Below are positions 36,040 through 46,556 of a DNA stretch of 64,000 nucleotides, piece after piece. The translations under genes and the position numbers were made by a program. Every line of letters begins with the position of its first letter. The stretch's first letter is position 1. Where the stretch lies: NCBI GenBank assembly GCA_030770535.1, contig JASVEC010000002.1, positions 434,001 to 498,000 of the forward strand, written 5' to 3'. Under the pieces are notes generated by a model, which was not told the origin of the DNA, searched no databases, and worked only from the letters and a program-made list of their open reading frames with translations. The stretch is from Batkoa obscura. Taxonomy: Eukaryota; Entomophthoromycota; Entomophthoromycetes; Entomophthorales; Batkoaceae.

Positions 36040-36920
36040 TTTGAATATATAAGATTATATTATTTTATGAGAGTTAAAATCGATAAATGAGTAATATTAT
36101 TGAGTAAAATTGATTGCAACGGTATCAAGGTAAATTATCCAGGAGTGAGCATCAAGGGGTTAAAGGAGAGTTGGTTAACACCGCTTAAGCCTTTATAGTT
36201 TATATAATTATTCTATTTTAAAAGCAAATAGCCAAATTAAAAAAAGGTAGTTAAAATTAGTCTTTTCATTTGTTTAAATTAAATCTTTGGGGATTTTCAA
36301 ATCTGGCTTATTCTAGGTTGTCTAAAAAAGTAAATCGGCCATTGGCTCTAACTAAATCATTAGTTACACAAATATAGGATTACCCACCTTCAATTTCATT
36401 TTTACATTCAAACTCAAACTGTTTAAGTTCAAGTGTAGGCTTTTTTTGAAAAATTTCCAAAAGCTAATTATTTCTTTTTCATACAATAATTCCTATACAT
36501 TGGCAGAATTTATATCTTAAGTTTTATTCTTAAATGAACGATTAGCTAGTGCATGTTTAAACTTAAACACTAGTATTGACTATTTTACAGAGTAAGCCAA
36601 TAAAAGGTAGTAATTAAATAGTAATCAGATAGATCTTTAATTTATGAGTACTTAAATGTTACTCAAATCAGCCATACTATATAATTATTAACAGAAATCA
36701 AGTTATGGATAAATAATGTTTATTTATATTGTAAATAATTCAATTAAAAAAATATAATAAGCTTTGTAAAAATCACATTTTGTTTTCATTTACATTGGAA
36801 TGACTAACTATATTTATAATTTATACTGTTTTAGCCATTAAAATATATTTTAATATCATTAAACTTAAATATGGTATTTCAAATATGACATCTTGTTTGT
36901 ATTTTCCGGAAGTTTAATAA

Positions 36921-37025
36921 TATAGGAGTGTTCTTTTTAACTTCATTATTTTTTCCATTTTTTAAGCGCTATTTGAGTGGAAAATTTGTTAGTAAAATTC
37001 TTAAACACAAAAATACATCTACATA
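36921..37025 (-). mobile_element. Short hairpin repeat (MITE-like), copy 11
   Basis: Starts TATAGGAGTGTTCTTTTT, has AAGCGCTATTTGAGTGG and GTTAGTAAAATTCTTAAACA, and ends AATACATCTACATAT. Confidence 0.82.
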
Positions 37026-38066
37026 TCATAAATTCAGAAATACAGAGTAAGCAGCTTATTAGCAATATTTTTCATACCTTATTATATAAAATCTGCTATA
37101 ATAAATTTTATCTATTAGGTTCAATCAGCGAAAAACCTTTTTTTAGATAACAGTTGTTTCTTAGCTTCATTTAGTTTGACCATTTGAGTTCAATGTAGAC
37201 AGTTTATAACTATGGTGGCTTATTTTGATACAAAGTCTAATATCTCCTTATGCTCTAGATTTCATAACTGTCTTGTATTTATCATTCAAAAGCTATCAGT
37301 ATAATCAATTGTTAATGATATGTAACCTAATGATAATAAATTAACTATGGTTGCTATTACTGAAAGTTTGATATTTATCCTAATTATTTTCATAAATGCT
37401 AGACTATGAAAATATAAACATAAATGTGTTTTAAAAAAACTTTGAAATAGCTAATTAGATCATAAACCGTTGTTTATCGAGGAAAAAAGTATTACTAAGA
37501 GAGAGATAAGAAGGCAAGATTGAAAGGAAGGATGTGATTTGAAAACAGATTTCGACCAGTTTAAAATAGTAAGCCTTGGAACAAGCACTTTTTGAAAAGA
37601 CTTTTAAAAATAACATAATCTTCTCCCCCGGATTCCCTAAAAAAACCACCTTGTATTTTTATTTGCCCAATAAAAGACCTAATTTTAAAGCTTTGGGGAT
37701 TTAGATAAGCCCCATATTGAAAAAATCAATGCTGAAATATTGTTTGTATCTAGCATAATGAGTACATTTTGCTTGATAAACTTATTACTTTAACTTTACA
37801 AAATACATTTATAAAATAGCAATATACTGTTGTTCTCCTTTTAACACAATTTTCACCTTTAAGCTTCTTGAATTACAAAGTTTTTAATCAAATCATTAAA
37901 AATATGGTTACATTATATAAAATTATGTAAACCAATCTCTTTACAGTTGATTCGAATTTTGTATAAAAATAATACAAAAACAAAAGCTGGGAGTATACAA
38001 AGTTACAATATAATATAACATAAATTTAGTATTTTACAGCCAAACATACAAACTTAATAACTAAAT

Positions 38067-38158
38067 AAGAACATATTTCTTTAAAAATTTTAATCTTTCC
38101 ACTCAAATAGCACTTAAAAAATGGATAAAGTGATAAAACCAAAAAAAACGTTCCCAAT
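38067..38158 (+). mobile_element. Short hairpin repeat (MITE-like), copy 12, diverged
   Basis: Left end is worn; the centre CTCAAATAGCACTTAAAAAA and right end AAAAAAAACGTTCCCAAT are clear. It lies 100 bp downstream of the first cysteine-rich gene. Confidence 0.6.
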
Positions 38159-38257
38159 ATCAATTTGATAAATAACAACATTAGATTAAAAATAAACTTA
38201 ACATATAGTACAAAAATCAAAAGATTAGTTATGTGAGATTTAATTTGAAATAGAAGG

Positions 38258-38521
38258 TTAGGAGCAAATTTGTTTACTATCCCATCCAGCTTTGTCGCAA
38301 CATTTTTTGTATGCCTTGTAATTTTTACCATTACGTTTAAGACCAAGACACCATTCTGGGGCCATAATTCCTTCAACTTGATCACAGCATTTTTCACTGG
38401 CACTTAAGCTATTTTTACACTGTAAACCACAACAGTCACGACTATGGTCAGCACATTCACGTTTACGAAGTTGAGCACTTACAGTAAAAATAGTTACAAG
38501 AACGGTCCATAAAAATTTCAT
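38258..38521 (-). CDS. Small cysteine-rich secreted protein A, unknown
   Basis: Intronless, 87 residues. A signal peptide (MKFLWTVLVTIFTVSA, about 1-16) is followed by a mature part of about 70 residues with ten cysteines: one single, a CC pair, one, a CC pair, one, a CC pair and one. The pattern implies five disulfides. Conserved blocks shared with protein B are RECADHS, the IMAP segment and WCLGLKRNGK. The mature region is rich in Lys, Asp and Glu. I do not recognise the family; an effector-like, antimicrobial or cell-surface role is only a guess. An upstream CATAAATA element (38563-38570) lies about 45 bp before the ATG, at the place of the TATA boxes of its relatives. Confidence 0.8.
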   Translation of the reverse strand: MKFLWTVLVTIFTVSAQLRKRECADHSRDCCGLQCKNSLSASEKCCDQVEGIMAPEWCLGLKRNGKNYKAYKKCCDKAGWDSKQICS

Positions 38522-39424
38522 TTTAGTTTATTTTTTAAATAAAATATTATTTTTTTGCCTTTTATTTATGCTGTTTTATAACTCTTTTACTTTTATTAAT
38601 ATAACTCGGATAATAAATATTTTAAAATAGCAAGTTTTTATTGCTAAAACTTATGGTACCTCAAATGGCTTATCATGTGTATTGCATTTGGTAAAGTTGA
38701 TACTGTTATTTACTTGTTTTTAACTATTTAATTTTTTATAATCCGAGCAAGATATTATAACATTTCATTCAGCTTATTATTTAATATATTATCGATAAAA
38801 TTACTTTACGTTAGGTAATTTTATGTATATTACATATTATTTAAAATTTGGTAAGAACTTTAAATTTAATAAAATGTCAAAATATAAGAGCTGGTGACTA
38901 AAAATGGTGACACCTATTGCTATATCAATGGGTTATTTTAGACACCATATATTTGGGAATGAAAATGGTACTATTTTAAATGATTTATTAGTTAAGTTGT
39001 TCAAACAAAAACGCTACAAAACAATCTCTGTGTGTAAATAGGTAATAAGCCAAAAATTAAAATCTCTTTTATAGAAGTGTCGGATTTTGTATAGAAATGG
39101 TTCAAAGAAAGTAGAAGACTATCTATAATTTACATATATAGTAGTATAGCTCATGTTTCAAAATATATAAGTATAATATACTGCTAAAAATTATAAGCAT
39201 ATATATTTTAATAAAATTAGAAGGTACGATTTAATTAATGTAAAAATTAATGCTAGGCTAAAAAGTAAGTTCGTGATGCAAATAGCCAAAAATTATTTGA
39301 CTAAAAATAAATTTCATAAAGCTAATATATTAGATCGCATATTTAAATCATCTCAGTTCAATAAAATACTCATTTGTTTGAGTTTGGGGATATTACAAAG
39401 AAGGTTAATAATGTATCATGTGTT
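38522..39424. other. Duplicated 5' flank of the cysteine-rich gene
   Basis: The first ~300 bp (38522-38830) resemble 39671-39970, the flank of the fossil copy. Shared text includes CTCAAATG, ATTATAA and GATAAA(A/G)TTACTTTA blocks in the same order. The promoter was therefore duplicated with the gene. The rest is AT-rich. Confidence 0.55.
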
Positions 39425-39670
39425 ATCTTGATTGATATCCCCAGTCATTTATATCTCAATGTTTTTTGAAGGTCTTATAATTTTTACTGTTGCACTTAAG
39501 ACCAAGACACTATCATAGAGCCATAATTCTTTCAATGTTATTACAGCAAATTTCTCTATGGTTTAAGCCATTTTTACATTATAAATCACAATAATCATGG
39601 CTTTAATCAGAACATTCATATTTACGAAGTTGAACGCTTATAGGAGCAGTCTACAGAAAATTAATTTTAA
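39425..39670 (-). pseudogene. Fossil copy of the cysteine-rich secreted gene
   Basis: Reads as a decayed relative of protein A on the same strand. Matching pieces in order are a KYECSD-like block, CKNGL, IERIMA, CLGLK and KNYKTFKK. It is clearly broken, with several breaks, and cannot code for a full protein. The homology continues into the 5' flank, including a TATAAATA box at 39703-39710. It therefore arose as a tandem copy of the gene now at 38258-38521, about 1.15 kb away. It is moderately old, because base changes are spread over the whole length. Confidence 0.8.
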
Positions 39671-41006
39671 CTGTTTAAATAAAACAATCATTGTTTCTTT
39701 CTTATTTATACTGTTTTTTTCTAGCAATCCTTTTTTCTTTTGTTACAGCTTGAATAATAAAACATTTAGATAATGGCATTTTTATTACCAATCTTACAGT
39801 ATCTCAAATGATTCCTTATGTACGTTAGCCTTGATAATGTTGTTATCATTAAGTTGTCTAGTTTTAGCTATTTCAATTGCTTAAAATCTAAGGTATTATA
39901 ATGCTTCATCCTGCTTACTATCCAATTTCTTATTGATAAAGTTACTTTATATTGGGTAATTTGAACAAGTTGTTAAGCTTGTATAGATAAAAATTTCAGT
40001 TTAATTTAGGCTCAAGTTTATAAAATTTATATGTAACGTTTTTTCGTTATTTCGACCATTTTTTATCTAGCATAGATTTAAAAAAATTAATAGTCAAAGC
40101 TAAACAACATATATATATATGACTTATTTCAACTCTAACAAACAATGTATCATTTTTAAAATACGGGCACTTCAATTTAAATATACTATTTTTTGACAGT
40201 ACTTAAGACTAAAGATAAGAACCAGGCTTTAAAAGAATCGGTCATACAAATTATCAGCTGTTTTTACAGCCGCTAAACTTTTGCACTCAAACTAACACAG
40301 ATGTGTTTGTACTTGATTTGGGATATTTTGAAGAAACTCAAGATTGGAAAAAAGTTGAACTTCGGATTTAAATTAACACATTTTATGCATAATCTAAATA
40401 GTTTCAAGTTTAGTAAGAACTTTATATTGAACCTAAATCAACAACTATTTAAATAAGTTATTAAATACTATCGACATTATTTTTGCATATAACAGGCTAT
40501 TCCAACTATTTTATTATTAAGTTATTTTTAGTTTTTTGTACTAATGTTACACATAGTATAACTGATTAAAGAATTGTCAATGTTTTAATATAATATCTGA
40601 ACAGTAAAAAATAAAAAATAAACAAATAAAAAATAGTTGTACTTTTATCAGCTATATAGTGAATCGCCTGACAATTACAAGTTAGAGAGGAAAATATGTC
40701 TTTAAATATATCTTTGATTAAGCGTATCATGGATAAAAATCTTAGTTTATTTCATTTGCAGTTCAACTTATTTCAAACTATTAAAAGCTTGGTTATCAAT
40801 TTAAATTAACAAATAATAATCAATTAGATAGCATCTTTTTATTGTAATTGATGTATATTAAAAGCTACTCGACATATCATAAGGTTGCCAACAAAATTAT
40901 TATATTATAAACACTTTATTCTTCAAACTAATATATTAAAATTGATAAAAATATAAAAAAGTAGTATAAATAGAGTAAAAAGATATACATATTTAAATTA
41001 AATAAA
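39671..41006. other. Intergenic, 1.3 kb, divergent cysteine-rich promoters
   Basis: Its left end is the duplicated flank of the fossil copy; its right end is the promoter of gene B. Nothing coding seen between. Confidence 0.55.
40965..40972 (+). promoter_or_regulatory. TATA box of cysteine-rich gene B
   Basis: TATAAATA lies 35 bp before the ATG at 41007. The same element is at the matching place in the fossil copy and, with one change, in gene A. This makes it more credible than a chance AT-rich match. Confidence 0.5.
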
Positions 41007-41267
41007 ATGAAATTTTTGTGGACTATTATTGCAATTGCTCTTGTTGTTAGTGCTGAATCCAGCAAACGTGAATGTGCTGATCATAGCATTGATTGTTGTG
41101 GCTTAAAATGCACTGATCAATCTGCCAGCGAAAAATGTTGTGATAAAGTTGAAGGAATTATGGCCCCACAATGGTGTCTTGGTCTTAAACGTAATGGTAA
41201 TAAGTACAAAACATTTAAAAGATGCTGCATCAAATCAGGTTGGGAAACCAACCAAGATTGTTCATAA
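41007..41267 (+). CDS. Small cysteine-rich secreted protein B, unknown
   Basis: Intronless, 86 residues, a close paralogue of protein A in opposite orientation. It has a signal peptide MKFLWTIIAIALVVSA and the same ten-cysteine frame (single, CC, single, CC, single, CC, single). Shared blocks are KRECADHSIDCCGLKC, CCDKVEGIMAPQWCLGLKRN and a final TNQDCS. Most differences are conservative or between cysteines, so both genes look under selection to keep the fold. No family recognised. The neighbourhood holds three copies of this gene within 3 kb, typical of fast-evolving secreted proteins. Confidence 0.82.
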   Translation: MKFLWTIIAIALVVSAESSKRECADHSIDCCGLKCTDQSASEKCCDKVEGIMAPQWCLGLKRNGNKYKTFKRCCIKSGWETNQDCS

Positions 41268-41893
41268 TCTATGTTCTTTCGAAATAAAACTGATCCAACT
41301 TTATATTTGTATTGAATACTTTATAGTGATCTCACATTTTAAATTTAAAAATATTAAACTAAAGTATAGATAATAGTTTTATTGAAATTTTCGAAACTAA
41401 TATGTATACGCTTGAAGTTTAAAAATTAAATAAATAAATTTTTCAATTCAGATATTATTAAATAATATGCTACTTTGGGTTTTGAAAAGCAAACTTGTCC
41501 TTTTGAATTTTAAAAAGATGATAATGATAAATTGTTATAATATTTTCGTTAATTTCATGATTTATTTTTATTAATTTTAATTTAAGCCTGCTGCAACACT
41601 CATCATAAAATTTATATTATGAGGTGTTCTCTAGATTTCATTACCTTTTCTATTTTTTAAGCAATATTGAGCGGAAAAAATGCTAACAAATTTCTTGAAC
41701 AGAGAGACATCCCCTTATGGATTTATCAAGTGATGTTTGGTTGATTCAGAGTTAATAAGGTTATATTAATGATTAATTTTTAATATTTAATTTTTAACAA
41801 GAGGTAAAAAAACATCATCATTTAGCTTCTAATCTTAGAGCTATTAAATTAAATATAAAAAATAGATTTATTAAAATAAAATAAAACAAGATA
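41268..41893. other. Intergenic, 0.6 kb, one hairpin repeat
   Basis: Convergent 3' region with repeat copy 13. Nothing else seen. Confidence 0.55.
41618..41718 (-). mobile_element. Short hairpin repeat (MITE-like), copy 13
   Basis: Starts TATGAGGTGTTCTCTAGATT, contains TTTTTTAAGCAATATTGAGC and ends GAGACATCCCCTTATG. Moderately diverged. Confidence 0.7.
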
Positions 41894-44231
41894 TTAATTA
41901 TTCTCAGATAAATTAGAAGATTTAAATCCCATCCAGTCCTTGATTACATTAGTTCCAAGTATAGAATTCCTAGCTCTACTTTTCAAAAAAGAGCCCACTC
42001 CATCCACTACATCACCCACCATGGAAGATACTGAAGCTGGTCTAGTATCACTTACCCTTTCTTCCAATTTAATTTTACTTAATTCTCTTGGATTACCATC
42101 ATCATATAAAGAATACTTGGGATCTAATAAACATTCTCTTGCTTTTTTCAACCCTTCAATAGACTAAACTCATGTAAATTTAAATTACATATTTAAAATT
42201 TAAAATTTAGACATACTTTTTCATAAAACTCAATATGCTGTTCAATAAAATCAATATTCATAGTATGGAAATCACGAACTTTTTCATCATGGATTCTGTT
42301 AATTTCTGCTAAAGTAACATTATAAACAGTATCACATCTTGACTTTATAAGCTCTATATCAACGTCCTATTTTTACATTTTAACAAATACTGACATCTGT
42401 TTTATTACTAAATACCTGTAGCTCTTCATTGGATATATCTTTACTCCTGTTAAGCGCTATGTTATGCATTTCAATCAATGACTAAAAAATTAATTAATAA
42501 ATAAATTGATTGGTAATCGATTACTGAACATGAAGCACTAGCGTTCGAATATTCTTTCAAAAGGTCAATAGATGAAGTAAATGTTTTATTGGTCTAAGGA
42601 AACAAAATTAGTTGGTAATATTATTGATTAATTAATAACGAACATATTCATCATAAGTATCTGAAATTGATTGCATACATTCTGCCATTTCCTGCAAGCC
42701 TTTTGTTAGTTTAAGGCAATCTAATTTTTAATGTCTTAATTGGTTTATAGCTTTTTAAAAATTTTATTTACCTTTGCAATTTTCTTTAAAACACCATACT
42801 TTTTCCTCATTAATACAATCTGGAGTAACATTATCTCCCAGTCCAGAGATGAGCCTTAAAATACTAAAACTAAATTTACGAAACTGATTCCCCGCCTCTA
42901 GAATGTTATAATAAATATGTTATTTAATTATTACTAAAACTAATTATTATATACCATTTAAATGATCTCTGAATCCTTGAATAGATTCATTACATCGTGG
43001 TAGTAATTTTTCGATACTTTTTACATGATTTGAAAATCTAAGAACTAAATCCTCCTCTCTAATTTTTTAAATATAAAATCAATTTAAATAATAAATAGTA
43101 GTTACCCATCTTCATCAACATTAAATTCTGGATGATAAACATTTTGAAAGAAATTTAGTGCTTGGGTTTTACTTTCATCACTTAATTTTTTTTCTTCAGA
43201 TAGCCATTCCTAGTTAATGCAATTAAGTATGTATCAATTATATAGCCAGATATAGTTACTTCTTCTGACGTGCAGCTTAAGAAATGGACAAATAACTCAG
43301 AATATCGGATGACTTGGTGTCTGGCTAACCTATTTATATATCTTTCTAACTGCCTTCTTCTTCTCTCAATAAACTCATGGCTAAACCTTCCTGTTTTTTC
43401 TTATTTTTATTCACTTAATATAAACAATCAAATTACCAGTAAACTGCTTCTCTGGTAACGTTGGTAAAACCAAAGCTCTAAATTTTGCTGACAAACGCTC
43501 ATGAAGCCATTCAAACTGGCTGAATCTTCTTTCAACAGTCACTTCTATGTCGTTATCAAACTAAAATATTATACATTTAATTATATATTTAAGATTTAAA
43601 CTTACAGTAGATGTTAAAAGGAAAGTCGTATATTCTTTAAGAGTGTCTTTAGTTGTTTTAGTAACAGGCGAATGGACAAACACAGAAAAAAGACTTGTTT
43701 TCATCTGCCAATATGGGCCATGTTCAATAAAATGTTTCTCAATATCCTCCTTTAAATCTTTATCAGGGATTACTTCCTCATTTTCTTTTCCTAATAAATA
43801 GTCATCTATGCCGTTATTTATAAACCATGAAAATTTTTTTATAGGTTTATATCCAAATATGCTATTCCTATCTTCATTTCCAACTTTTTTTTGCTCCTTA
43901 AAATAAAACTATTAACGGTTTATTTTTTCGTCTTTTATGTCCTTACTTTAACATATGCTATTGGTATGATTCCAAGAATTTGATTAACTTTAGCTAAATG
44001 CCATCCTTCTATAATATCTCTTTTAATCAATTTTAACTTATCGTCTTTTTTAAAACTGAGTTCCTTTTCAACATCTATAGCTTCATAATCATATAATGCT
44101 ATAAGCTCTCCACCATCTTCTATCTCAGGTACAGTTAGATCAAAATCCTCGTATGGTAGTATTTCCGGTCTTTCCATATCTACTGGGGATCCAGTTAAGT
44201 CTTCCCTTTCATTTAATACAGTTTCGCTCAT
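41894..44231 (-). CDS. SNX9: Sorting nexin 9-type SH3-PX-BAR protein
   Basis: Twelve exons give 598 residues (44231-43947, 43896-43606, 43560-43437, 43390-43260, 43209-43106, 43058-42955, 42897-42772, 42720-42644, 42593-42525, 42481-42416, 42366-42217, 42163-41894). An N-terminal SH3 (about 38-95) has ALYDYEA, GWHLA and IPIAYVK. A short linker follows, then a PX domain (about 150-285) with GPYWQMKTSL, VERRFSQFEWLHERL and LPTLPEKQ(F). The rest is a helical BAR-type region with EWLSEEKK and the terminal coiled part. This matches SNX9/18/33, which bend membranes and recruit dynamin and actin regulators in endocytosis. One intron (42643-42594) would need an unusual GTTCGT donor; all others are ordinary. 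It is divergent from NDUFS5. Confidence 0.9.
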
Positions 44232-44502
44232 TAGTACAATAAATAAAATATCTAATTAATGCTTTATTACGTTTTTTATTTTGCCTCTTTTTGTGCCACC
44301 AATTAAAATTTTGCAGATTAATTAAAGTGTTTGTTTCAATTTTAGCAAAATCCATTAAATGTGGTAAAATTGTTAGAGTTGAATCGATTCCTAATAAAAT
44401 CAATTCTAAGATCCAATCAAATGAAACCTAATCTTATTTTTGATAATCTTAATCAACCAGATAAAGGTTTGTCTCATATTTAGCTTTTTATAATATTAAA
44501 AA

Positions 44503-44883
44503 ATGTCATCCGGTTTTGGACTTAATGGAGGTATGTAAAATAAAAGATAAGATAAATGATCCTAACTCGAATATAGGAAGATCCAGATGCTTCCCAATGT
44601 GGCAAGAAGTACACAAATGTTATGCAGTAAGTGATGATCCAAAGAGTTGTAAATTGCAGTTAGATGATTACTTTGAATGCCTTCATCATAATAAAGAGGT
44701 ACTATTTTTTTATCTTTTTTATCATTGCTAATTATATAGATCGCACGTGCAGAAGCTATTAAGAAGGAGGAAATCAAGCAATTAGAGGAACGTAAAAGAC
44801 GTGAAAAAGAAGCAGCTAAACGTGGAGATAATGTTAAAAATGACGTTGTTCAACTTGATTTAGTTAAAGAAGAAAAAAAATGA
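44503..44883 (+). CDS. NDUFS5: Complex I 15 kDa subunit, NDUFS5
   Basis: Three exons (44503-44530, 44577-44698, 44740-44883) give 97 residues. The start MSSGFGLNGGRSRCFPMW is nearly that of other NDUFS5 proteins. A twin CX9C motif is exact: Cys14/Cys24 and Cys34/Cys44, with YFECLHHNKEIARA after it. Such proteins fold in the mitochondrial intermembrane space by the Mia40 disulfide relay and join the membrane arm of respiratory complex I. Its presence shows that the organism keeps complex I and excludes anaerobic fungi and Saccharomyces-type yeasts. The C-terminal 45 residues are a charged helix, longer than usual. Confidence 0.95.
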
Positions 44884-45367
44884 TCTTAAATTTACTGATT
44901 TTATAATGAAAGGTTATTAAACTCTACTTTTCTAATTTTACATTGTTAATTTCGTTTATAATCTAACTTATATTTTATCTTTAGACTATTTTAAAATTAT
45001 TTTAAGTTAATATTTAACAGTTATTGACATTAACTATAAGGAATAACATGATGCTTATTCCTGATATTAAATTAAACCCCATTGTTGCATTAATAATCGG
45101 TATTTTAAAATATTTAACTTATAATCTAATAAGCCATAAATCATTTACTCAATTCATATTATACATTGTTAGTTCAGTCATTTATCAATGTTTGTATTAT
45201 AATCCATGGAAAAACAAAATATAAAAACTATAATTTTTATTTATTTAAAAATTAAATTACAATTAAAACAAATACCTATATTAAACAGTTAGGATTAAGG
45301 ATCAGTAAAAAAACATATTAACAATGGACATTAGTTTTAAAAACAGTTAGAAGAAAAAATCTTTAAT
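44884..45367. other. Intergenic, 0.5 kb
   Basis: 3' side of NDUFS5. A small hydrophobic open frame (58 codons from the ATG at 45048) is present but shows no family resemblance. Nothing else seen. Confidence 0.5.
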
Positions 45368-45438
45368 GCCCGATAGCGGGATCGAACCACTGATCTTCAG
45401 TTTACAAGACTGACGCCTTACCACTTGGCCAAACGGGC
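45368..45438 (-). tRNA. tRNA-Thr (anticodon TGT)
   Basis: 71 nt without intron. On the minus strand the acceptor stem GCCCG pairs with CGGGC. The D arm holds GGCCAAGTGGTAAGGC, and the anticodon loop CTTGTAA reads TGT (decodes ACA) on a TCAGT/ACTGA stem. The T arm is AGTGG-TTCGATC-CCACT. All four arms fold; position 6 of the acceptor stem is a T-T mismatch. Confidence 0.93.
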
Positions 45439-45525
45439 TTGTTATCACTATGACAAAATAATATTAAAATTGCAATTTACCAATACTTATTGTTTAAGTT
45501 TGAAGTTTATTCAAAATTCGTAATT

Positions 45526-45851
45526 ATGTTTAACATACCAAATATTAGATTTACCCATTTGATATCAGCGTAATTTTAACCTTGTTATTTTAATGAACAA
45601 AACTTAATCAAAATTAAAGTAAAGGAGATGCTATATTAGCTGCTTTTGCTGGAACAGTTGGATACCTCATCTATGATTCTAGACAGGAAAAGCTTGATCG
45701 ACCAGATAATATCACATTGCTTCAACTACTTCAATATAAATGGAAGGACACTATAAATGCTAAGTTGGAAAAAGTTAAAGTGAAAAGTAATTCCTCTGAA
45801 GCCGATATAGACGAAAAGGAGTTTTTAAAGTTGGTGAATGAAAAGGAATAA
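45526..45851 (+). CDS. Small single-pass membrane protein, possibly mitochondrial
   Basis: Proposed two-exon gene (45526-45569, 45620-45851) of 91 residues, too short per exon for simple ORF scans. A 50-nt intron with GTAATT donor joins the ATG exon (MFNIPNIRFTHLISA) in frame to a clearly coding second exon. That exon has a short hydrophobic segment (GDAILAAFAGTVGYLIYD), then SRQEKLDRPDNITLLQLL, a Trp/Lys patch and a charged tail ending NEKE. The N-terminus lacks acidic residues and has Arg and His, compatible with a mitochondrial inner-membrane protein whose C-terminus is soluble. I do not recognise the family. It lies close to the complex I gene NDUFS5, but that is weak evidence for function. 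Confidence 0.6.
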
Positions 45852-46556
45852 AGAAATAAGATTTGGAGATACAATACAGGTACAATTTTCTTTTTTTACC
45901 ATGTTGAATTAACAGGCCTATTGTGCATATGCTTTAATATAAATACCTAGAGCAGTAAGTTATGTTTTTAGCTTATATTGAGTGATTTTTTTTCAAATAG
46001 AGTTTGGTAGATTTGCTATTGTATTCAGTAAATTATTATTATTTTAGTTTTTGTAGTAAAATACAATAAAATTCTTATAACATTCGGCTGGTCAAAGTAC
46101 AATGATTTTCTATCTGAATTTGAAAGAGTAGAGATTTTTGGTATTTTTAACTTATTTCAGAATATTTAATAAAGTGTTTTGTGTATAATTAAAATCTAAA
46201 AGGCTAGTTACCTCGCTTTACTTGACATTTTTTAATAATAAAAATAAATTTTAATCTTTATCGTTGGTTCTGAGGCTACAAATCAAATATTATCTGCTAT
46301 CAAAATATTTTTAAATCGATAATACATCCTTATATTTTATAAAGTTTATTATAAGTTTCAAATGCTTTATTATTCATGATAGGGATTTGTTAGCCCTAAG
46401 CAGTCTGTTAAAAAATCAAATTTGAATTAATATTTTTAAATTGGATATAAGGAGCGGATGCTAAATATTATGAATATGGCCCTGAAATCTCAAATCATGA
46501 TTCTTTACTTTAAAAATGCATAGATTACACCTCACTAATACATATTGGATATATAT
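45852..46556. other. Intergenic, 0.7 kb
   Basis: Convergent 3' region. AT-rich, nothing recognised. Confidence 0.55.

Larger units (their letters stand above)
36040..38257. other. 2.2 kb intergenic region, two hairpin repeats
   Basis: No coding region recognised. It contains repeat copies 11 and 12; the rest is AT-rich. Confidence 0.6.

Noticed and set aside
37455-37649. 64-codon minus-strand open frame
   Set aside because: No ATG start (opens with GTG), no recognisable motif.
44209-44403. Basic minus-strand open frame upstream of the SNX9-like gene
   Set aside because: No ATG at its 5' end and no family resemblance. It covers the divergent promoter of SNX9-like and NDUFS5.
45048-45224. 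58-codon hydrophobic open frame next to the tRNA
   Set aside because: Composition is typical of AT-rich DNA read in a hydrophobic frame. No homology, no splice context.
46300-46345. AATACATCCTTAT resembling a repeat end
   Set aside because: No other block of the element is found within 100 bp.
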